Source: Roseibium salinum | Lineage (GTDB): Bacteria; Pseudomonadota; Alphaproteobacteria; Rhizobiales; Stappiaceae | DNA: 64,000 nucleotides | NCBI RefSeq assembly: GCF_026240905.1 | Contig: NZ_JAPEVI010000003.1 | Location: forward strand, 1,612,001-1,676,000 | Direction: 5' to 3' | In this document: positions 8,931 through 17,830 of the stretch, piece after piece | Layout: every line of letters begins with the position of its first letter | Numbering within the stretch: the first letter of the stretch is position 1 | Made by a program: the position numbers and the translations under genes | The notes under the pieces: model-generated | Databases searched by the model: none | The model's input: the letters and a program-made list of their open reading frames with translations, nothing else | Told to the model about the DNA's origin: nothing

Positions 8931-10063
8931 GCGGTCCCGTAGACCACAAGATGCTTCGGCTCTCCGATACCCAGAGGCTCGCCTGGCTGCGTCTGATACG
9001 GTCCGAGAATATCGGACCTGCAACGTTTTTCGATCTGGTCAACCATACCGGGTCCGCCGAGCGCGCCCTGGAGATGCTTCCAGAACTTTCAAAGCGCGGC
9101 GGCAAGAAGAGTTATCGGCTGTGCCCTGTCGAGGATGCGGAGGCCGAACTGGCGGCACACGGGAAACGCGGAGCCCGGCTCGTCGCCCTTGGCGAAGCCG
9201 ACTACCCGCCGCACCTGAGGCATATCGACAGTCCGCCTCCCCTGCTGTCCGTCAAGGGCAGCCCGATCCTGGCACACACCAAGATGCTCGGCATTGTCGG
9301 TGCCCGCAATGCCTCGCTGTCGGGGCGGAAGCTGGCAGGCATGTTTGCGCGTGATCTGGGCGCGGAGGACTTCGTCGTCATATCGGGTCTTGCACGCGGC
9401 ATCGACGCCGCGGCCCACGATGCCGCCCTGCCGACCGGAACCGTCGCGGTATTCGCCGGCGGGATCGATGTGCTCTATCCGCCAGAACATAACCGCCTGC
9501 TCGCCGCCATTTTCGATGCGGGCGGCGCGGTGATCAGTGAAATGCCGCTTGGCTGGAAACCGCGCGGACGGGACTTTCCAAGGCGCAACAGGCTGATTTC
9601 GGGATGCTCCTCGGGGTCATCGTCATCGAAGCGGCCAAGTCGTCGGGCTCCCTGCACACAGCCCGCTACGCACTGGAACAGAGACCGCGAGATCTTTGCC
9701 GTTCCCGGCTCGCCGCTCGATCCGCGCTCGGAAGGGGCCAATGGGTTGATCCGCCAGGGCGCAATGCTGGTGACCTCGGCCAGAGACGTTCTGGAAGGAC
9801 TCAGCGGACGTATCGAGCCTGTCCTTCCCGTTCAACAGCGCCTTTTGGAAGAAGATCGTCCGCGGCCCTCTGCACTTTCGGACCCCGATGACCAGCTGCG
9901 GCAAAGGGTGATGTCCGCATTGGGGCCGACGCCGATCGATCTGGATGAACTCATCCGTTTCGTCGATGGGGATACCCGGTCGATTCATGTAATTCTGCTC
10001 GAACTGGAACTGGCAGGGCGGCTCGAACGTCATAGAGGCAATAAAATCTCGGCACTCATGTGA
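8927..10063 (+). CDS. dprA: DNA-processing protein DprA, with an out-of-frame internal segment
   Basis: DprA binds incoming single-stranded DNA and loads RecA during transformation. The 378-residue frame (GTG start overlapping plsY) shows the Rossmann core [33 protein letters not shown], and after it [27 protein letters not shown], then a C-terminal winged-helix domain. Between [10 protein letters not shown] and DREIFAVPG the translation is nonsense-like (Ser/Arg-rich). The frame starting at 9604 gives the expected family text [16 protein letters not shown] onward. So one base is missing near 9602-9603 (a G run) and one is extra near 9682. These compensate and leave 27 wrong codons inside an otherwise normal gene. 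Confidence 0.88.
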   Translation: MSGPVDHKMLRLSDTQRLAWLRLIRSENIGPATFFDLVNHTGSAERALEMLPELSKRGGKKSYRLCPVEDAEAELAAHGKRGARLVALGEADYPPHLRHIDSPPPLLSVKGSPILAHTKMLGIVGARNASLSGRKLAGMFARDLGAEDFVVISGLARGIDAAAHDAALPTGTVAVFAGGIDVLYPPEHNRLLAAIFDAGGAVISEMPLGWKPRGRDFPRRNRLISGCSSGSSSSKRPSRRAPCTQPATHWNRDREIFAVPGSPLDPRSEGANGLIRQGAMLVTSARDVLEGLSGRIEPVLPVQQRLLEEDRPRPSALSDPDDQLRQRVMSALGPTPIDLDELIRFVDGDTRSIHVILLELELAGRLERHRGNKISALM

Positions 10064-10093
10064 GAGTGAAATCCGATTGGCGCCTCAAGGGGA

Positions 10094-10118
10094 AACCCGT
10101 ATCTGGACCGTACGGGTT
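10094..10118 (+). terminator. Hairpin after dprA
   Basis: An 8-bp perfect stem, AACCCGTA (10094-10101) and TACGGGTT (10111-10118), 30 bp past the dprA stop and before topA. It has no T tract. Possible terminator or mRNA end structure. Confidence 0.4.
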
Positions 10119-10237
10119 GACCGGAATGATTCAAAGGTCCATTTGACAGGCGGCGGATGATCCGTGATCGTCTGCAGCCATAAATCACCTTCTCCACCGG
10201 ACGGATCACCGCTTCCGGCAAAATAATTTGGGTAAGA

Positions 10238-12916
10238 ATGAACGTCGTTATTGTGGAATCGCCGGCGAAAGCCAAGACGATCAACAAGTATCTTGGGTCC
10301 GATTATACGGTTCTGGCTTCCTTCGGTCACGTACGCGATCTGCCGCCCAAGGACGGATCGGTGAAGCCAGACGACGATTTCGCCATGAGCTGGCAGGTGG
10401 ACAGCAAGGCGCAGAAGCGCCTGACGGAAATCGCCAATGCGGTGAAGGATGCCGACCGCCTCATTCTCGCAACCGACCCCGACCGCGAAGGGGAAGCGAT
10501 TTCATGGCATGTCCTGGAAGTGCTCCGGAAGAAGCGGGTGCTGAAGGACAAGAAGATCGAGCGCGTCGTGTTCAACGCGATCACCAAGAAGGCGGTTCTG
10601 GAGGCGATGGCCAATCCGCGCGAGCTGGATACGCCCCTGGTCGATGCCTATCTTGCCCGCCGTGCGCTCGACTACCTGGTCGGCTTCACCCTGTCTCCCG
10701 TTCTGTGGCGCAAGCTTCCCGGCGCCCGCTCGGCAGGCCGTGTGCAATCGGTCGCCCTGCGCCTCATCTGCGACCGGGAAATGGAGATCGAGACCTTCAA
10801 GTCGCAGGAATACTGGTCGATCTTCGCAAATCTGAAGACGCCGGCCGGTGACACGTTCCAGGCCGGTCTCACCGGCTTTGACGGCAAGAAGATCGGCCGT
10901 CTCGATATCTCCAACGAGGCGGAAGCGAGCGCAATCAAGACCATGCTGGAAAGCGCCAGCTTCAAGGTCGACAGCGTCGCCTCCAAACCCGCCAAGCGCA
11001 ATCCGGCAGCTCCCTTCACCACCTCCACCCTGCAGCAGGAAGCCTCGCGCAAGCTCGGCTTTGCCGCGTCACGCGCCATGCAGGTGGCCCAGAAGCTCTA
11101 CGAGGGCATCTCGATCGGCGGCGAGACCACCGGTCTCATCACCTATATGCGTACGGACGGTGTCCAGATTGCCGGAGAGGCGATTGCTTCGGCTCGCGCC
11201 GTGATCGGCAAGGACTTCGGCGACCAGTACGTGCCGGAAAAGCCGCGCTTCTACTCCGCCAAGGCGAAAAACGCGCAGGAGGCGCACGAGGCGATCCGCC
11301 CGACGGATCTCGCCCGGCGCCCGAAGGATGTTGCCCGTTTTCTGGATCCGGACCAGGCCAGGCTTTATGAACTGATCTGGAAGCGCACCATGGCGTCCCA
11401 GATGGAATCAGCCGTCCTGGAGCGCACCACCATCGAGATTCTGGCGGATGGGTCCGGCAAGCGCGCGAGCTTGCGCGCGACCGGCTCGGTCGTCCGCTTC
11501 GACGGCTTCCTGGCGCTCTACCAGGAAGGCCGCGACGATGAAGAGGACGAGAGCTCCAGACGCCTGCCGGCCGTTGACGAAGGCGCACCGCTGACCGCTG
11601 CATCGGTTGACGACAAGACCGAAGCGATCGAAGCCTCGCAGCACTTCACCACACCGCCGCCGCGCTACACCGAGGCGAGCCTGGTCAAGAAGATGGAAGA
11701 GCTGGGCATCGGCCGTCCGTCCACCTATGCGTCGACGCTGCAGACCCTGCGCGACCGCGATTATGTCGAGCTCGAGAAGAAGCAGCTCGTGCCGCAGGAC
11801 AAGGGCCGGATCGTCATAGCGTTCCTGGAGAGCTTCTTCCATCGCTATGTCGAGTTTGACTTCACCGCCAGCCTCGAGGAGCAGCTCGACAAGATTTCCG
11901 CTGGGGAGCTGTCCTGGCTGGACGTATTGCGCGACTTCTGGAAGGGCTTTTCGGCTGCGGTCAACGACATCAAGGACCTGCGCGTTGCCGAAGTCATCGA
12001 CGCGCTCAACGAGTTGCTCGGACCGCACATCTTCCCGCCGAAGGAAGACGGCTCCAATCCCCGCCAATGCCCGTCTTGCGACACCGGCCAGCTGTCCCTG
12101 AAGGTCAGCCGCTGGGGCGCCTTCATCGGTTGTTCGAACTATCCCGAATGCGGCTTCACACGCCAGCTCGGCAAGCCGAGCGGCGAGGAAGGCGAAGGCG
12201 AGGAAGGGCCGAAGCTGCTGGGCCAGGATCCGGAAACCGGTCTCGACGTCACCCTTCGCAACGGCCGGTTCGGACCGTATGTGCAACTGGGAGAAGAGGC
12301 CAAACCGAAGCGCGCTTCCCTGCCGCGCGGCTGGTCCGCGCCGGACATGGATCTGGACAAGGCCCTGCAGCTCCTGTCCCTGCCCCGCGACGTCGGTCCG
12401 CATCCGGAAGACGGCAAGATGATCAGCGCCGGGATCGGTCGCTACGGTCCGTTCGTGCTGCACAACGGCACCTATGCCAATCTCTCCTCGCCGGACGAGG
12501 TGTTCTCCGTCGGCATCAACCGCGCCGTCGATGCGTTGGCGGAAAAGCGCTCGAAGACCGGCGGCAGGGCGACGGCGACCCCGGTGAAGGAACTTGGCGA
12601 GCACCCTCAGGAAGGCGGTCCGATCAACGTCTATGACGGGCGCTACGGGCCTTATGTCAAGCATGGCAAGATCAACGCGACGTTGCCGAAGGACACCGAT
12701 CCGAAGGCGTTAACGCTGGAACAGGCCCTTGAGCTGATCGCGGCGAAGGCCTCCAAGGGCGGCAAGAAAACTGCCGCGAAGAAAACGACCGCAAAGAAAA
12801 CGACTGCAAAGAAAGCGGCGCCCAAGAAGACGACGGCAGGTAAGGCAGCCGCCCGCAAGACCAAGGCGACTGTCGACGCTTCGTCCGAACAGGTGCCCTG
12901 GGATGATGCGTCTTGA
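10238..12916 (+). CDS. topA: DNA topoisomerase I
   Basis: A type IA topoisomerase that relaxes negative supercoils; 892 residues. The TOPRIM domain opens the protein (VVIVESPAKAKTI) with the acidic DPDREGEAISWH. The active-site Tyr lies in GLITYMRTDGV (about residue 304). One four-Cys zinc finger (CPSCDTG with GCSNYPEC) follows at about 610-640. Repeated GRYGPYV-type Topo C-terminal repeats come next, and the tail is a Lys/Ala-rich run of AKK units, common in alphaproteobacterial TopA and probably a DNA-binding extension. It begins a coupled group: its stop overlaps the rnr start by four bases. Confidence 0.97.
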   Translation: MNVVIVESPAKAKTINKYLGSDYTVLASFGHVRDLPPKDGSVKPDDDFAMSWQVDSKAQKRLTEIANAVKDADRLILATDPDREGEAISWHVLEVLRKKRVLKDKKIERVVFNAITKKAVLEAMANPRELDTPLVDAYLARRALDYLVGFTLSPVLWRKLPGARSAGRVQSVALRLICDREMEIETFKSQEYWSIFANLKTPAGDTFQAGLTGFDGKKIGRLDISNEAEASAIKTMLESASFKVDSVASKPAKRNPAAPFTTSTLQQEASRKLGFAASRAMQVAQKLYEGISIGGETTGLITYMRTDGVQIAGEAIASARAVIGKDFGDQYVPEKPRFYSAKAKNAQEAHEAIRPTDLARRPKDVARFLDPDQARLYELIWKRTMASQMESAVLERTTIEILADGSGKRASLRATGSVVRFDGFLALYQEGRDDEEDESSRRLPAVDEGAPLTAASVDDKTEAIEASQHFTTPPPRYTEASLVKKMEELGIGRPSTYASTLQTLRDRDYVELEKKQLVPQDKGRIVIAFLESFFHRYVEFDFTASLEEQLDKISAGELSWLDVLRDFWKGFSAAVNDIKDLRVAEVIDALNELLGPHIFPPKEDGSNPRQCPSCDTGQLSLKVSRWGAFIGCSNYPECGFTRQLGKPSGEEGEGEEGPKLLGQDPETGLDVTLRNGRFGPYVQLGEEAKPKRASLPRGWSAPDMDLDKALQLLSLPRDVGPHPEDGKMISAGIGRYGPFVLHNGTYANLSSPDEVFSVGINRAVDALAEKRSKTGGRATATPVKELGEHPQEGGPINVYDGRYGPYVKHGKINATLPKDTDPKALTLEQALELIAAKASKGGKKTAAKKTTAKKTTAKKAAPKKTTAGKAAARKTKATVDASSEQVPWDDAS

Positions 12917-15231
12917 GCGCCAAACGGATCAACACGCGCAAACACAGTGCCCGCAAGCGCGCAAAGGTGCCGGGCGAGATGCCGTCCCGAGAGGACATTC
13001 TCGCCTTCGTGGTGGATAATCCCGGCCGGGCAGGCAAACGGGAGATTGCCCGCCATTTCGGCATTGTCGGCGGAGCGCGCATTCACCTGAAAAAGATGCT
13101 CAAGGACCTTTCCGAGGAAGGTCTCGTCGAGAAGCACAAGAAGCGCATGATCCGGCCCGGCGACCTGCCGCCGGTCCTGGTCGCCAATCTCGTTGGCAGG
13201 GACCGTGACGGCGAGCTGCTCGGCATCCCGGTCGACTGGGACGACGAGGCGGGCGAACCGCCGAAGATCCTCGTTCTGGCAGGCAAGACCAAGAACACGC
13301 AGCCGGGCGTCGGCGACCGGGCGCTGGTACGCCTGACGGAGGGCGAGGCCGGCGACGAGGCGAGCCATGCCGCACGGGTGATCAGGGTTCTTGAGAAGAA
13401 GCAAGGTGCTATCCTCGGAATCCTGAGATTGCGGAGCGACAACCGCCCGCCTTATCTGGAGCCGATCGACCGCAAGCAGCGGGAACTGGACGTGGACCCC
13501 TCGGATCTGAAAGAGGCCGAGGACGGAGACCTCGTCAGTGTTCAGGTCACGCGCTCGGGCCGCTACGGCCATCCGCGCGCCTCCATCGTCGAACGCTTCG
13601 GCTCGATGAAGTCGGAGATGGCGGTCTCCGAGATCGCCCTGCATGTCCACAGCATTCCGCATGTCTTCCCGGCGAGCGTGGAGGCACAGGCCGAAGCGGC
13701 GAAGCCGGTGGAGAAGCTCGGCAAGCGCGAGGACTGGCGCAAGGTTCCGCTGATCACCATCGATCCTCCGGACGCCAAGGACCATGACGATGCGGTCTTT
13801 GCAGAACCGGACGAGGATCCGCAGAACCAGGGCGGGCACGTCGTCTATGTCGCCATCGCGGATGTCGCCTATTACGTGACGCCCGGTTCTCCCATGGACC
13901 GGGAGGCCAATCTGCGCGGCAACTCGGTCTATTTCCCCGATCGGGTGATCCCGATGCTGCCGGAGCGGATTTCCAACCAGCTCTGCTCGCTGCGGGAAAA
14001 GGAAGACAAGCCGGCCCTGGCCGTGCGCATGGTCTTCGACAAGACCGGCCGCAAGACCGGACATACCTTCCACCGCATCCTGATGCGCTCCGCCGCCAAG
14101 CTTTCCTATCTGCAGGCGCAGAAAGCCATCGACGGGGTCACGGACGAGAAGACCGGGACGATCCTCGACGGGATCTTGAGGCCGCTGTGGGAGGCCTACG
14201 AGCTTCTGAAAAAAGGCAGGGACGCACGCGAGCCGCTCGAGCTGGATCTGCCCGAGCGAAAGATCAAGCTCAAAGCGGACGGCACGGTCGACCATGTCTA
14301 CGTGCCGGAGCGCCTGGATGCGCACAAGCTGATCGAAGAGTTCATGATCCAGGCGAATGTCTCTGCGGCCGAGACACTGGAGAAGCGCAAGACCCCTCTC
14401 CTCTATCGCGTCCACGATGCCTCGACGCCGGAGAAGCTGGAAAACCTCAAGGAATTCCTGTCAACCCTCAACATGAAATTGCCGTCGGCCGGTGGACTGA
14501 GGCCTGCCGTCTTCAACAGGATCCTTGCGCAGGTGAAGGACACGCCGCAGGCGCACCTCGTCAACGAGGTGGTGCTGCGCAGCCAGGCGCAGGCCGAATA
14601 CGCGCCCCAGAATATCGGTCATTTCGGACTCAACCTGCGCCGCTATGCCCATTTCACCTCGCCCATCCGCCGCTACGCGGACCTGATCGTCCATCGGGGG
14701 CTGATTTCGGCGCTCGGTTTCGGCAAGGACGGATTGCCGGAAGGCATCGAGAGCAAGCTCGAGGTGATCGGAGCGGAGATTTCCGCGGCCGAACGCCGCG
14801 CCATGCTTTCCGAGCGGGACACGATCGACCGACTGATCGCCCTTTGGATGAGTGATCATATCGGCGCGACCTTCCAGGGCCGCATCGCGGGCGTGGTGAA
14901 ATCCGGGATGTTCGTGCGGCTGGCGGACACCGGGGCCGACGGTTTCGTGCCGGCCTCCACCATCGGCGTCGACTATTACCGCTATGACGAAGGGTCGCAT
15001 GCCCTGATAGGTGACAAAACCGGTGAGACCTACCAACTTGGAGATCAGGTGGAGGTCAGGCTGGTTGAAGCCGCACCTTTTGCAGGCGCACTGACATTCG
15101 AAATGCTCAGTCATGGACGGATTGCCGGCAAGAGTATCCGGAAAGCGGGACCCAAGACGCGGCGTGAACCGCCGAAAGGCGGGCGCCCAAAGACCTCCGC
15201 ACGAAAACAGAGCCGAAGGAGGTCTTCGTGA
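12913..15231 (+). CDS. rnr: Ribonuclease R
   Basis: A 3'-5' processive exoribonuclease that degrades structured RNA; 772 residues from a TTG start overlapping the topA stop (TTGA). In order: an N-terminal helix-turn-helix (residues ~20-80), cold-shock-like domains, the RNB catalytic domain with the acidic cluster DPPDAKDHDDAVFAE near residue 283, and GHFGLNLRRYAHFTSPIRRY before a C-terminal S1 domain (FQGRIAGVVKSGMFV). The tail is basic (GPKTRREPPKGGRPKTSARK), as usual for RNase R. It overlaps the DUF983 gene by four bases, so translation is likely coupled. Confidence 0.97.
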   Translation: MSAKRINTRKHSARKRAKVPGEMPSREDILAFVVDNPGRAGKREIARHFGIVGGARIHLKKMLKDLSEEGLVEKHKKRMIRPGDLPPVLVANLVGRDRDGELLGIPVDWDDEAGEPPKILVLAGKTKNTQPGVGDRALVRLTEGEAGDEASHAARVIRVLEKKQGAILGILRLRSDNRPPYLEPIDRKQRELDVDPSDLKEAEDGDLVSVQVTRSGRYGHPRASIVERFGSMKSEMAVSEIALHVHSIPHVFPASVEAQAEAAKPVEKLGKREDWRKVPLITIDPPDAKDHDDAVFAEPDEDPQNQGGHVVYVAIADVAYYVTPGSPMDREANLRGNSVYFPDRVIPMLPERISNQLCSLREKEDKPALAVRMVFDKTGRKTGHTFHRILMRSAAKLSYLQAQKAIDGVTDEKTGTILDGILRPLWEAYELLKKGRDAREPLELDLPERKIKLKADGTVDHVYVPERLDAHKLIEEFMIQANVSAAETLEKRKTPLLYRVHDASTPEKLENLKEFLSTLNMKLPSAGGLRPAVFNRILAQVKDTPQAHLVNEVVLRSQAQAEYAPQNIGHFGLNLRRYAHFTSPIRRYADLIVHRGLISALGFGKDGLPEGIESKLEVIGAEISAAERRAMLSERDTIDRLIALWMSDHIGATFQGRIAGVVKSGMFVRLADTGADGFVPASTIGVDYYRYDEGSHALIGDKTGETYQLGDQVEVRLVEAAPFAGALTFEMLSHGRIAGKSIRKAGPKTRREPPKGGRPKTSARKQSRRRSS

Positions 15232-15698
15232 CGGTTCATTATGAATTGAATGGAACGCTGGAAAGCCCGCCGGCGCGGTCCGACAAGCCGCGCCGTCCGG
15301 TCATGCCGGCCATGCTGCGGGGCGCGGCCAACAGATGCATGAATTGCGGTCAGGGACGGATCTTCGACCGCTTCCTGAAGACGAACCATGCCTGTTCGCA
15401 CTGCGGAACGGAATTTCATCATCACCGCGCCGATGACGCGCCCCCCTATTTCACCATTACCATTGTCGGCCACATCGTCATTCCGGCGCTCCTGGCCGTG
15501 GAAGTCATGTGGCACCCGGATCTCTGGATCCACATGGCGCTCTGGGTTCCGCTGACGCTGGTGCTGTCGTTCCTTCTGATGCAGCCGATCAAGGGCGCAC
15601 TGGTGGGCCTGCAGTGGGCGCTCTACATGCACGGTTTCGATCCGGATGCGGAGGACGACCTGCCGCCTGTCCCCCTTCCCTCCGAAAGGACCACATGA
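15228..15698 (+). CDS. DUF983 family membrane protein
   Basis: 156 residues from a GTG start (GTGA overlap with the rnr stop). Two Cys pairs in MNCGQGRIFDRFLK and CSHCGTEF form a zinc-ribbon-like motif typical of DUF983. Two hydrophobic segments follow (ITIVGHIVIPALLAVEV and LWVPLTLVLSFLLMQP). The HHHRADDAPPYFTI stretch is a family signature. The function is unknown; many alphaproteobacterial members lie near rnr or the cytochrome oxidase assembly genes. It overlaps the NUDIX gene by four bases. Confidence 0.88.
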   Translation: MTVHYELNGTLESPPARSDKPRRPVMPAMLRGAANRCMNCGQGRIFDRFLKTNHACSHCGTEFHHHRADDAPPYFTITIVGHIVIPALLAVEVMWHPDLWIHMALWVPLTLVLSFLLMQPIKGALVGLQWALYMHGFDPDAEDDLPPVPLPSERTT

Positions 15699-16441
15699 AC
15701 GGTTCATTCGAGAAGCGGCTGGCGAAAGACGAGCAAGCCGGAAATCATCCCTATATCCGGCCCAAGGATGCTGCGACGCTGCTTGTTCTCGACCGCGAGA
15801 GCAGCGGCCCCGTCAGAATCCTGATGGGACGGCGGCACCGGCGCCACGCCTTCATGCCGGGAAAGTTCGTTTTCCCGGGCGGGCGGGTCGACCCCTCCGA
15901 TTCCAGGATCGCCGACGTGCTACCCTACCACCCCGCAGTGGAGGCAAAGCTCTCCGAAGACCTGAAAAGCGTGAAGTCCGCGGCGCGGGTGCGCGCCCTG
16001 GCCCTTGCCGCCATCCGCGAGACATATGAGGAAGCCGGGCTCTTCATCGGCAGGAAATCCTCCAGCGGCGCCTTCCGGCTCGGATCCGGTTTCGAGGCAT
16101 TCGCCGAGCGGGGCATACAGCCGGACCTGAGCGGCCTGCGCATGATTGCCAGGGCCATCACACCGACGCAGCGCCCGCGGCGCTTCGACACCCGTTTCCT
16201 GGCCGTGTGGGCCAATGCCATTGCCGACCGGCTGCCGGACGGCAAAGGACCCTCCGGCGAGCTGGAAGACTGCGCCTGGCTCACCCTCGAGGAGGCGCGG
16301 GAAAAGGAACTGCCGATGATCACGACGAAAATTCTGACGGATCTGGAGGAGCGGCTGAAGAACGATCCGGATCTGTCCCCGGACACACCGGTGCCCTACT
16401 ATTTTTTCCGCAAAGGCGGGTTTGTGAAGGAGATGATTTAA
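15695..16441 (+). CDS. NUDIX hydrolase
   Basis: 248 residues from ATG 15695, whose ATGA overlaps the DUF983 stop. The Nudix box is present but spread: GKFVFPGGRVD near residue 55 and, after an insert, AAIRETYEEAGLFIG carrying the RExxEExG metal-binding core. The insert of about 40 residues between the first Gly block and the helix places it in the long-loop, NUDT19-like/CoA-type group. The substrate (CoA derivative or nucleotide sugar) is not determinable. It is the last gene of the topA-rnr-DUF983-NUDIX group. Confidence 0.87.
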   Translation: MNGSFEKRLAKDEQAGNHPYIRPKDAATLLVLDRESSGPVRILMGRRHRRHAFMPGKFVFPGGRVDPSDSRIADVLPYHPAVEAKLSEDLKSVKSAARVRALALAAIRETYEEAGLFIGRKSSSGAFRLGSGFEAFAERGIQPDLSGLRMIARAITPTQRPRRFDTRFLAVWANAIADRLPDGKGPSGELEDCAWLTLEEAREKELPMITTKILTDLEERLKNDPDLSPDTPVPYYFFRKGGFVKEMI

Positions 16442-16509
16442 CTCAGCGGTTTTCGGCGGCTATATAACCGCCGCAACCTTCAAAAACGCGCCTGAAACAA
16501 CGCGGGTGC

Positions 16510-16537
16510 TTGACTTTCGCGCGCCGACGAGTAGTTT
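16510..16537 (+). promoter_or_regulatory. Candidate sigma-70 promoter of rpmG
   Basis: TTGACT (16510-16515) and TAGTTT (16532-16537) with a 16-base spacer lie about 94 bases before the rpmG start. A short hairpin (16454-16473) just downstream of the NUDIX gene separates the two transcripts. Confidence 0.45.
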
Positions 16538-16630
16538 GCGCGCTGATTTCAGACATTGGGGCAGATTCATCGCCAGCCCATCTGGCCATAAGAACCCTTT
16601 GCCCGACAACCGAGAACAGGATCCAAGGCC

Positions 16631-16798
16631 ATGGCCAAGGCGACAACAATCAAGATCAAGCTCCTCTCCACGGCGGACACCGGCTTCTTCTATGTCACCA
16701 AGAAGAACTCCCGCACGATGACCGAGAAGATGGTCAAGAAGAAATACGACCCGATTGCCAAGAAGCATGTCGAGTTCAAGGAAGCCAAGATCAAGTGA
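16631..16798 (+). CDS. rpmG: 50S ribosomal protein L33
   Basis: A short 55-residue gene translating to a product that starts [20 protein letters not shown] and ends VEFKEAKIK. This is the alphaproteobacterial L33 form without the zinc-binding Cys pairs (C-minus type). ACAGGA at 16617-16622 provides the ribosome site. L33 is a non-essential large-subunit protein near the E site. A strong intrinsic terminator follows 22 bases after the stop, and a candidate promoter precedes it, so it is probably a single-gene unit. Confidence 0.97.
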   Translation: MAKATTIKIKLLSTADTGFFYVTKKNSRTMTEKMVKKKYDPIAKKHVEFKEAKIK

Positions 16799-16820
16799 TC
16801 TTGGCCTGACCCTATCCAGC

Positions 16821-16850
16821 AAAAAACCCGCCATCGCTGGCGGGTTTTTT
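16821..16850 (+). terminator. Intrinsic terminator of rpmG
   Basis: A classic hairpin: AACCCGCCA paired with TGGCGGGTT around a four-base loop, followed by six T and preceded by six A, so it would also work on the opposite strand. Confidence 0.93.
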
Positions 16851-16882
16851 GTTGCTCGAAGGCGGACGCGGCCAGCGCCCAG

Positions 16883-17053
16883 GCAAGTGGCGCAAGCCAC
16901 TTGCAAGTTTACTGACCTGATCTCAGGTGAAAAAATAGTGGTCGGCGGGAACACGGCATACGAGGAGGCCACTCTTCGGCCGGTTCCCAGCCGACCTACC
17001 CCACGGACCCAGGAGATGCGGCGGACCTGAGCACTCCGAGGGGAAACTTTTGC
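16883..17053. ncRNA. Candidate structured RNA between rpmG and divK
   Basis: This non-coding stretch folds unusually well. GGTCGGC/GGGAAC (16940-16952) pairs with GTTCCC/GCCGACC (16983-16996) as a 13-bp stem with one bulged A. CTCAGGT (16922-16928) pairs with ACCTGAG (17025-17031), and GCAAGTTT (16903-16910) with AAAC..TTGC (17044-17053), making a rod about 150 nt long. A perfect 9-bp hairpin with a GCAA loop (16883-16904) competes with the outer stem. ACCTG at 16915-16919 competes for the CAGGT half of the second stem. The strand is undetermined and no known family was matched by eye; a 6S-like rod is one idea only. Confidence 0.4.
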
Positions 17054-17320
17054 CAAAATCGACGATTCAGTATTTGCAGTCCTCGTCAATATGACGGTCA
17101 GGGAAACCCCTGATCTGCGGCTACACTAGCCTATTGTAACCCGAATGCAACATTTTCCATAAAATATGCACAGAAACAATGTCGTTTTAGTAAATCCGTA
17201 ACCTTAACATGAACCCGAAACCTGAGCCGGCGCATGGTTCAAGCGTCATCCGGTGGACATCTGCCACCGAAAGATGTGCGAAGTCTTGCGCCGTTCTTGG
17301 GACAGCAGGGTAGCAGACGC
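17054..17320. other. Non-coding spacer downstream of divK
   Basis: An AT-richer spacer with no supported gene. The region 17130-17210 holds several promoter-like T/A tracts (for example TTGCAT then TAGTGT on the minus strand, 16-17 bases apart) that could drive a minus-strand RNA through the structured region. Nothing here resembles pleD, which commonly follows divK. Confidence 0.4.
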
Positions 17321-17692
17321 TCAGGCCTCGCCGAGATAGGCGCGGACTGTTTCGAGAAACTTTGCCACCGAAATCGGCTTGGAAATATAGGCCTCGCATC
17401 CTCCCTGGCGGATCCGTTCTTCATCGCCCTTCATGGCAAAGGCCGTGACCGCGATGACCGGGATAGACGAGATGTCTTCGTCTTCCTTGATCCACTTGGT
17501 GACCTCCAGGCCAGACACTTCCGGCAACTGGATGTCCATGAGGATCAGATCCGGCCGGTGTTCACGGGCCAGCTGCAAGGCCTCAATGCCTGTTCTGGTC
17601 TGCAAAGTGTTATAACCGTGCGCCTCGAGCAGATCATGAAACAGCTTCATGTTCAGCTCGTTGTCTTCCACGATTAACACGGTCTTCGCCAT
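17321..17692 (-). CDS. divK: Single-domain response regulator DivK
   Basis: A 123-residue receiver domain with no output domain. The acidic pair is E9/D10 ([10 protein letters not shown]), the phospho-acceptor Asp is residue 53 ([13 protein letters not shown]), and the Thr/Lys switch residues lie in [13 protein letters not shown] and YISKPIS. The sequence is of the essential cell-cycle regulator DivK, which controls the DivJ/PleC kinases and thereby DivL-CckA-CtrA. DUF3572 and dinB adjacency supports this. The usual downstream partner pleD is absent here. A CtrA-like site lies in the divergent promoter region. Confidence 0.92.
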   Translation of the reverse strand: MAKTVLIVEDNELNMKLFHDLLEAHGYNTLQTRTGIEALQLAREHRPDLILMDIQLPEVSGLEVTKWIKEDEDISSIPVIAVTAFAMKGDEERIRQGGCEAYISKPISVAKFLETVRAYLGEA

Positions 17693-17782
17693 ATGTTTGG
17701 CCCTTCACCCGGCGCGCGCCGGTCCCATTCATCTTTGTCGCAGCGTGTTGCCAGCCGCGGTGGAACCCTTCCCCGGTCCGCA

Positions 17783-17798
17783 TTAAATGTGTTCTAAC
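17783..17798. promoter_or_regulatory. CtrA-like binding site in divK/DUF3572 promoter
   Basis: TTAA, seven bases, then CTAAC: one mismatch from the alphaproteobacterial CtrA consensus TTAA-N7-TTAAC. It lies 91 bp upstream of divK and 33 bp upstream of the divergent DUF3572 gene. This would close a loop between CtrA and its upstream regulator DivK. Confidence 0.45.
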
Positions 17799-17830
17799 CC
17801 GGAATCGTTTCAGAAAGGCAAAAAAACACA

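Noticed and set aside
12652..14415. A 587-codon minus-strand open frame
   Set aside because: It lies antisense to the topA end and rnr, whose homology is unmistakable.
16940..16996. Cobalamin-riboswitch-like word GGGAACACGG in the structured region
   Set aside because: No B12 box or other conserved elements follow, and no B12-related gene is downstream.
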